Of a stretch of 64,000 nucleotides of DNA, positions 59,615 to 64,000 are shown piece by piece. Both the position numbers and the translations under genes were made by a program. The stretch covers positions 25,197,501-25,261,500 of the forward strand of contig AP031355.1 in the NCBI GenBank assembly GCA_037833965.1. The letters run 5' to 3'. The stretch comes from Marchantia polymorpha subsp. ruderalis (lineage: Eukaryota; Streptophyta; Marchantiopsida; Marchantiales; Marchantiaceae). The notes below the pieces were generated by a model. That model made no database searches and was not told the DNA's origin. It was given only the letters and a program-made list of their open reading frames with translations. Each line of letters starts with the position of its first letter. Within the stretch, counting starts at the first letter, position 1.

Positions 59615-62600
59615 CTTGATCTAAAAACTTATGAAATCTGCTGCAGCTGTCTGTATGTACTTCAGCACCCTGTCGATGTTCAAACTCGAGTATCGCTGCC
59701 CAATAGCTATTTAAGAATATGCTCCAGTCGACTTACTTCTCGAAGAACAACTCCTCCGCAGGACCAAACCTGCAGACCCCCGACACTTTTTTCCTGCTCT
59801 TTCTTTCTTACTTTTTTTACAGAACTCCCTGTTTGCGGCGATGCGTCCAAACAGCCTAAGGACTCACTTAAATGATTGATTTCACCTCCCAAGGGGAAGA
59901 GCTGATCGTCGTAAACAAAGACTCACTGACTGACATTGCTAAAGACAGTCAGGTGATTTTGGCTGCGCAGAGCTGCTTGTTATATAGTGTGAGGCTTCAG
60001 GTTTTGTTCTCTCACCTGTACCTTGCAGACCTTGGGCTGAGCTGCACGAAGCGCATGCATATGATATTCTCAGCTCACACCCATGTCACACATGCCTCTG
60101 TTCACAGACGGACCCACTTTTATTCCAGCAGGCACTTGCTATGTTCCACCTTCTTTCAAAGGAGAAGCTTCCAGCACCAGATCACAGTTAACTCAGGAGA
60201 TGGTTCAGGTATATTACTCATTTGTTTGAAACTGGATTCGTTCTTATTCGCAGTTTTATCATCAAGTCTTGTTTATGCAGGATTGTTCACTATCTGTTTT
60301 CCCTCTTGGTTCCTTTGATTAGAGATGATCCTGCCTCTCCCATATCACATGAATCTCGAGGAAGCGACCAAGTCTTATGTGCTACTCTACATTCTATAGG
60401 CAATCGACTATTCTGAAGTAAAATGAACGTCGAACCGTAGAGAAGCTCAGTTACAGTGTATGATTGCCCACATTTCTTCGCTCAACTTCCACGCTGCAAA
60501 TTGATGGCCCCTTCTGCTCATTGGTCGCCGGAACTGCGCGTAAGATACCATTTGTAGATTGCCATGGGAGGAGTTGAACATATGTTGTGGAAACAGTGAA
60601 AAATATGCTTTGATTGGGACTCAAGTCTAGACTCCATAACTGACAGAATGGAGATGGACAATTCATGCTAGATCTACTCATCCATTTTCTCTTGAAGTCC
60701 GTGATCACAGCCTCGTCTTCATCATGTTGTCCCGACCAAATCATCACCAGTATCACGTGTTCGTTCAGGCTCAGATATACTGAACAGGAGAAACTTGGCA
60801 AAGTCCAACAGTATGAGACGTCCGATCTGCCACAGGCACGCATGGATATATACAATCACGACATACAGTATATATCTCATTGTTTATCTTTATATAAAGT
60901 CATCTGATGGCGTGCATGGACTTGTGCATCTACCTTAAAAGCATGCCAAAACTCGGACCTCTCTTTCCGTGATCCCTTCATCTGTGAGCGGACATGACGC
61001 CCATATCGAAAATCTCGGGCCAACTTAGATAGAAAATCGAAAGCTTTGAACTACTGCGTTATACGTAGTGTCCCTATGTGCTTCCTATATGATCGCTGTT
61101 TCTTTATGTCAATGCCTTCCTGTGCCAAGCAGAAACTTTATGCAGTACGCGTAACGCTTTCTTGCGTGATGTGGATTTGTCCTGGTCTTCTGTCTCGAGT
61201 ATAATACAGTAGAACGGTTTATCGGGCATTTTGTTCGAATTCCTAGAAATGCATAAAGTGCATGAAACTTTAGTCTGCAAAGTACGCGATTACGTAAGAA
61301 GCAGTAGTTTGAGAACAGTAGCACAGGTGAATGCGAATGATTTTTAGTTGATGGCTCATTCATAGGATTATTTACTGACCTTTCCAAAGGTGACGCTCTG
61401 CCTGTTGTAAAACACACCTGTGATTCGATGATTGAGATCGTGTTGTACACGATCGCAAATCTTCTTGGGTTGTTTGAAGTAAGGGAAAGAAATTTCTTAA
61501 TGGAATTCATAACATGTTTCAACTGAAATCTCATCCAATTTACTCTTCAAATGCTTTTCCTTTTGAAAACACCGCGACAAATAATTAGAAGCGGTACAGA
61601 CTTATGTATGACAAATCCAGTATATAGCAGCTTTGATACTGTTTATAAATTTCAGTAATATACAATATTTCTCCAACCACATCCGAAATCTCATCCACTG
61701 GTTGCTACATGATATCCTGAGGTCATGAGCTCGGTCTCAGATACACGTGGAGACCTTTTATTTGCTCTATTTTCTTTACCTATTTTACAATGTTTGCTAT
61801 TTTGTAATCTTCAATCATAGGTTCCGCTGATATTGCAGCTTTGAAAATACTAATGAATGTATTCGACTGTTAGATGAAACTTTCAGATAATAAGTGAAAA
61901 ATGTAGTCAGGAACTTGTTCTTGATTGCTTCAATACTAAAAAGAGTTATAACTTTTTGCATTGACTACAGTCGTTGAGTGATCTCAATGGAAATTTTTCC
62001 GTCATCTTCTTTGACTTCATAATCTCTAACAAATTTGTACATGAGTTGTAAGTGTTTTGGACTTTTGGATTCTATTTTCCGATTTATAATATGTCTAAAA
62101 GATCAGCTATTGAGTCACTACGATGTCCTACAAATGGTTTTCTATTAGATGATTTGTTCTTTTACTCCCTTAACACTAGCTCCAGTAACATCAGTCTCAA
62201 TACTTGTTATCTTCTGTTCCAATTGCTCCATTCAAGATGCCAAGTTCACCTCATGACTAGATTCTTGGGCTAACACCTGATTAGAGTTTGCTCCTCCACC
62301 ACTATCACTGCCACCGTGGACACCTCATCTTCTTCCAAGAGTTGTCATCACAATTCGGGATTTAGATCAATTCTTTGATATATAATATTTCCATTTATGA
62401 AAAAATGCTCTCATGGATTTAATCCAACTGATATATCCTTTTACCTACAAGGTTATACTTTTTGTGATGTGGTTCACACATGTCAAACACATCTTTCCAG
62501 CAATTGATAGTTCATTTAAAAGTGATGGCTCTGGTTAGATGCTCGAAATTGTACGCTTTGTTTGGTACAACCACTCCAAGGTTGATAATAGATTATTGAC

Positions 62601-64000
62601 GCGAAGGAGTCGATTGGTTGATGAATCCTTGCTGAATCCAGTTTTCACCTCATTTTACAAAATACTTGTTATGCATTTTGTCACAATGACAGCATCCGCA
62701 TTGCCAAAAAAAATTTCAATCCATCGTTGAGTAGTTTCTTCTAGGTAGATCTCCATACCATACTGCCCAAAGATGGCAAAAAGTCATGGCCCTAGTTCAT
62801 CGGACGCGGCCAAATGGAATACTACTACGAAATGAATGAGGAAATGCTACGGGCGCAATAATTTAAGAAAATGCAGACGATTTCATACGCTTGGTGCATT
62901 TTGAAGATTAAGTATTCTGCTGGTTGTTATTATGAAGAGCGTTCCGCTGCGCAGGAAGGGTTGGCATCATCGTCAGATCTGACATTACAGTGTTGGGACA
63001 ATCTACGATCAGCGGTGACATTTATCTTTCTGATCGTCAAGCTTACCTGGATCGATGAAGAACTGGAGATGTTACACGAGAAGGGAGTATCATATTTGGT
63101 GACACTATGTGTGTCCGGAGTTGTGCAGGGATATCCAGAATTGACGAGGATCTCCAGAATCATGGGATGCAACGTTGTGGGTCCAATGTCTGTACTAAAT
63201 TGCCAAACGAATTGCGATAGCTACGATCTGCATGGGAATACAGTCCACACGCCCGTTTGTGCTCGACCGGTAAAGTGGTTCGATTCTCAGAGAAGAATGT
63301 AACTAACCTGTACCACGTCTACGTCTACATGAAAGTCATCAGTTTATCATGGTGATGATGTATCCCACAGAAATGATGGTGTGTTGGACTTGAGGAACAA
63401 ATCTCTTGCCAAGTCGATATGAAGAGAAGACAATCACTACGAACAAGTGTTCTACGTGAATATTGATCGGACCAGGGATTTCAAAGCTTGTTACTGTTGT
63501 TCAAAGTATTCAGAAATTTTTTTATAATTCTCTTTCAAATCATATTATTATTTTGAAGACTATATATAAATATAGGTTTTAAAATTCGAAACACAGCCGT
63601 TCTTTAGTCGGTAGCCGTTCCAGCCGAGCAGCTGGAACGGCTAGACTTCTGGGCTAGTTGCCGTTGTCGATGCACGACAGAAGTTGAGTGCTATCACACA
63701 AAACTTCTCGAGCAGATCTAAAACTTCGGTGGCAGATGTCTCGAGCTCGGCTCAAGAGATCTGGAGCAGAATTGGATCCAAGCTGATCCAATTTTGCTCA
63801 TACTGCTACCACCTGAAGAAGTATTCTGTCCTTGATGCAGTAGATGGCCATGGCAATAATAGAGGATTATATGGATTCACCAACGCCTTCGCGACCGGCT
63901 CCTAAATTAAGCCCATTCATTAGAGCGGATCATAGAGATCGGGAACTTGAAATGAAGCAGCTCATCTTGGAGGCTTGGCATAGTGAAGGTGAAACATATA
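59615..64000. other. Lyase 5' region and unassigned sequence
   Basis: The first part holds the promoter or leader of the lyase gene, including a pyrimidine-rich stretch near 59785-59830 and a possible further exon ending at 59737. The rest contains frames of up to 148 codons (59872-60318 +, 60451-60855 -, 61109-61534 -, 62871-63302 +) without recognisable motifs. AT-rich stretches at 61.6-62.7 kb look like decayed repeat DNA. Confidence 0.4.

Noticed and set aside
59737-59892. Lyase N-terminal exon upstream of 59614
   Set aside because: It joins in phase and has a good donor, but no ATG was found in its frame; kept only as a possibility in the lyase entry.
60451-60855. 134-codon minus-strand frame
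   Set aside because: No motif or family resemblance, and no splice or promoter support.
62052-62730. Possible decayed copia-like or hAT-like coding remnant
   Set aside because: Only vague residue texture on the minus strand, with no catalytic motif to support a family call.

Overview
The window reads as nuclear DNA of a land plant, most likely a bryophyte and perhaps a liverwort such as Marchantia. Genes have many short introns with GT..AG borders, promoters are GC-rich with GA/CT and tetranucleotide runs, and the products are plant types: a COP1-interacting-protein-7-like protein, a plastid NFU iron-sulfur scaffold, a PSPG-box glycosyltransferase and a plant PL4 rhamnogalacturonan lyase. 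Species assignment is inference. No tRNA, rRNA or CRISPR array was seen.

Layout. 1-9.1 kb: no gene I can defend, with two GC-rich repeat-laden stretches (1-0.95 and 2.2-4.35 kb). 9.1-10.7 kb: GC-rich promoter/leader of the next gene. 10.7-20.3 kb (+): CIP7-like gene, 11 coding exons, about 1,916 aa. 20.3-26.2 kb: intergenic, with a 33-bp inverted repeat. 26.2-28.2 kb (-): NFU-type scaffold, 3 exons, 483 aa, with an unusual N-terminal GIY-YIG-like domain. 28.66-29.42 kb: nine-copy 84-bp minisatellite. 29.4-33.9 kb: AT-rich gene-poor DNA with a seven-copy 57-bp array. 33.96-46.30 kb: a young, whole-looking Ty3/gypsy LTR retrotransposon. 46.3-49.6 kb: AT-rich DNA with a foldback element. 49.9-51.7 kb (+): UDP-glycosyltransferase, 4 exons. 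54.2-59.6 kb (-): rhamnogalacturonan lyase, 15 exons, 633 aa. 59.6-64 kb: nothing firm.

The most interesting item is the retrotransposon. Its first long reading frame carries Gag, zinc knuckles, an aspartic protease and then a full C5 cytosine-DNA methyltransferase domain of DNMT3-like character. Its second carries reverse transcriptase, RNase H and integrase, and ends in a PHD finger where chromoviruses carry a chromodomain. It therefore has both a writer of DNA methylation and a putative reader of histone marks. The 4.2-kb leader holds antisense host-like sequence, including an uninterrupted Sec63-domain piece of a DExH14/ASCC3-like RNA helicase. The ends are permuted (partial LTR on the left; full LTR plus partial LTR on the right; 5-bp target duplication), as expected if a two-LTR circle had integrated. 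The start of the internal region is complementary to the element's own LTR, suggesting self-priming as in Tf1-type elements.

The host genes do not form one pathway. Exon maps were built by hand from splice consensus, reading phase and remembered family sequences; no searches were run.
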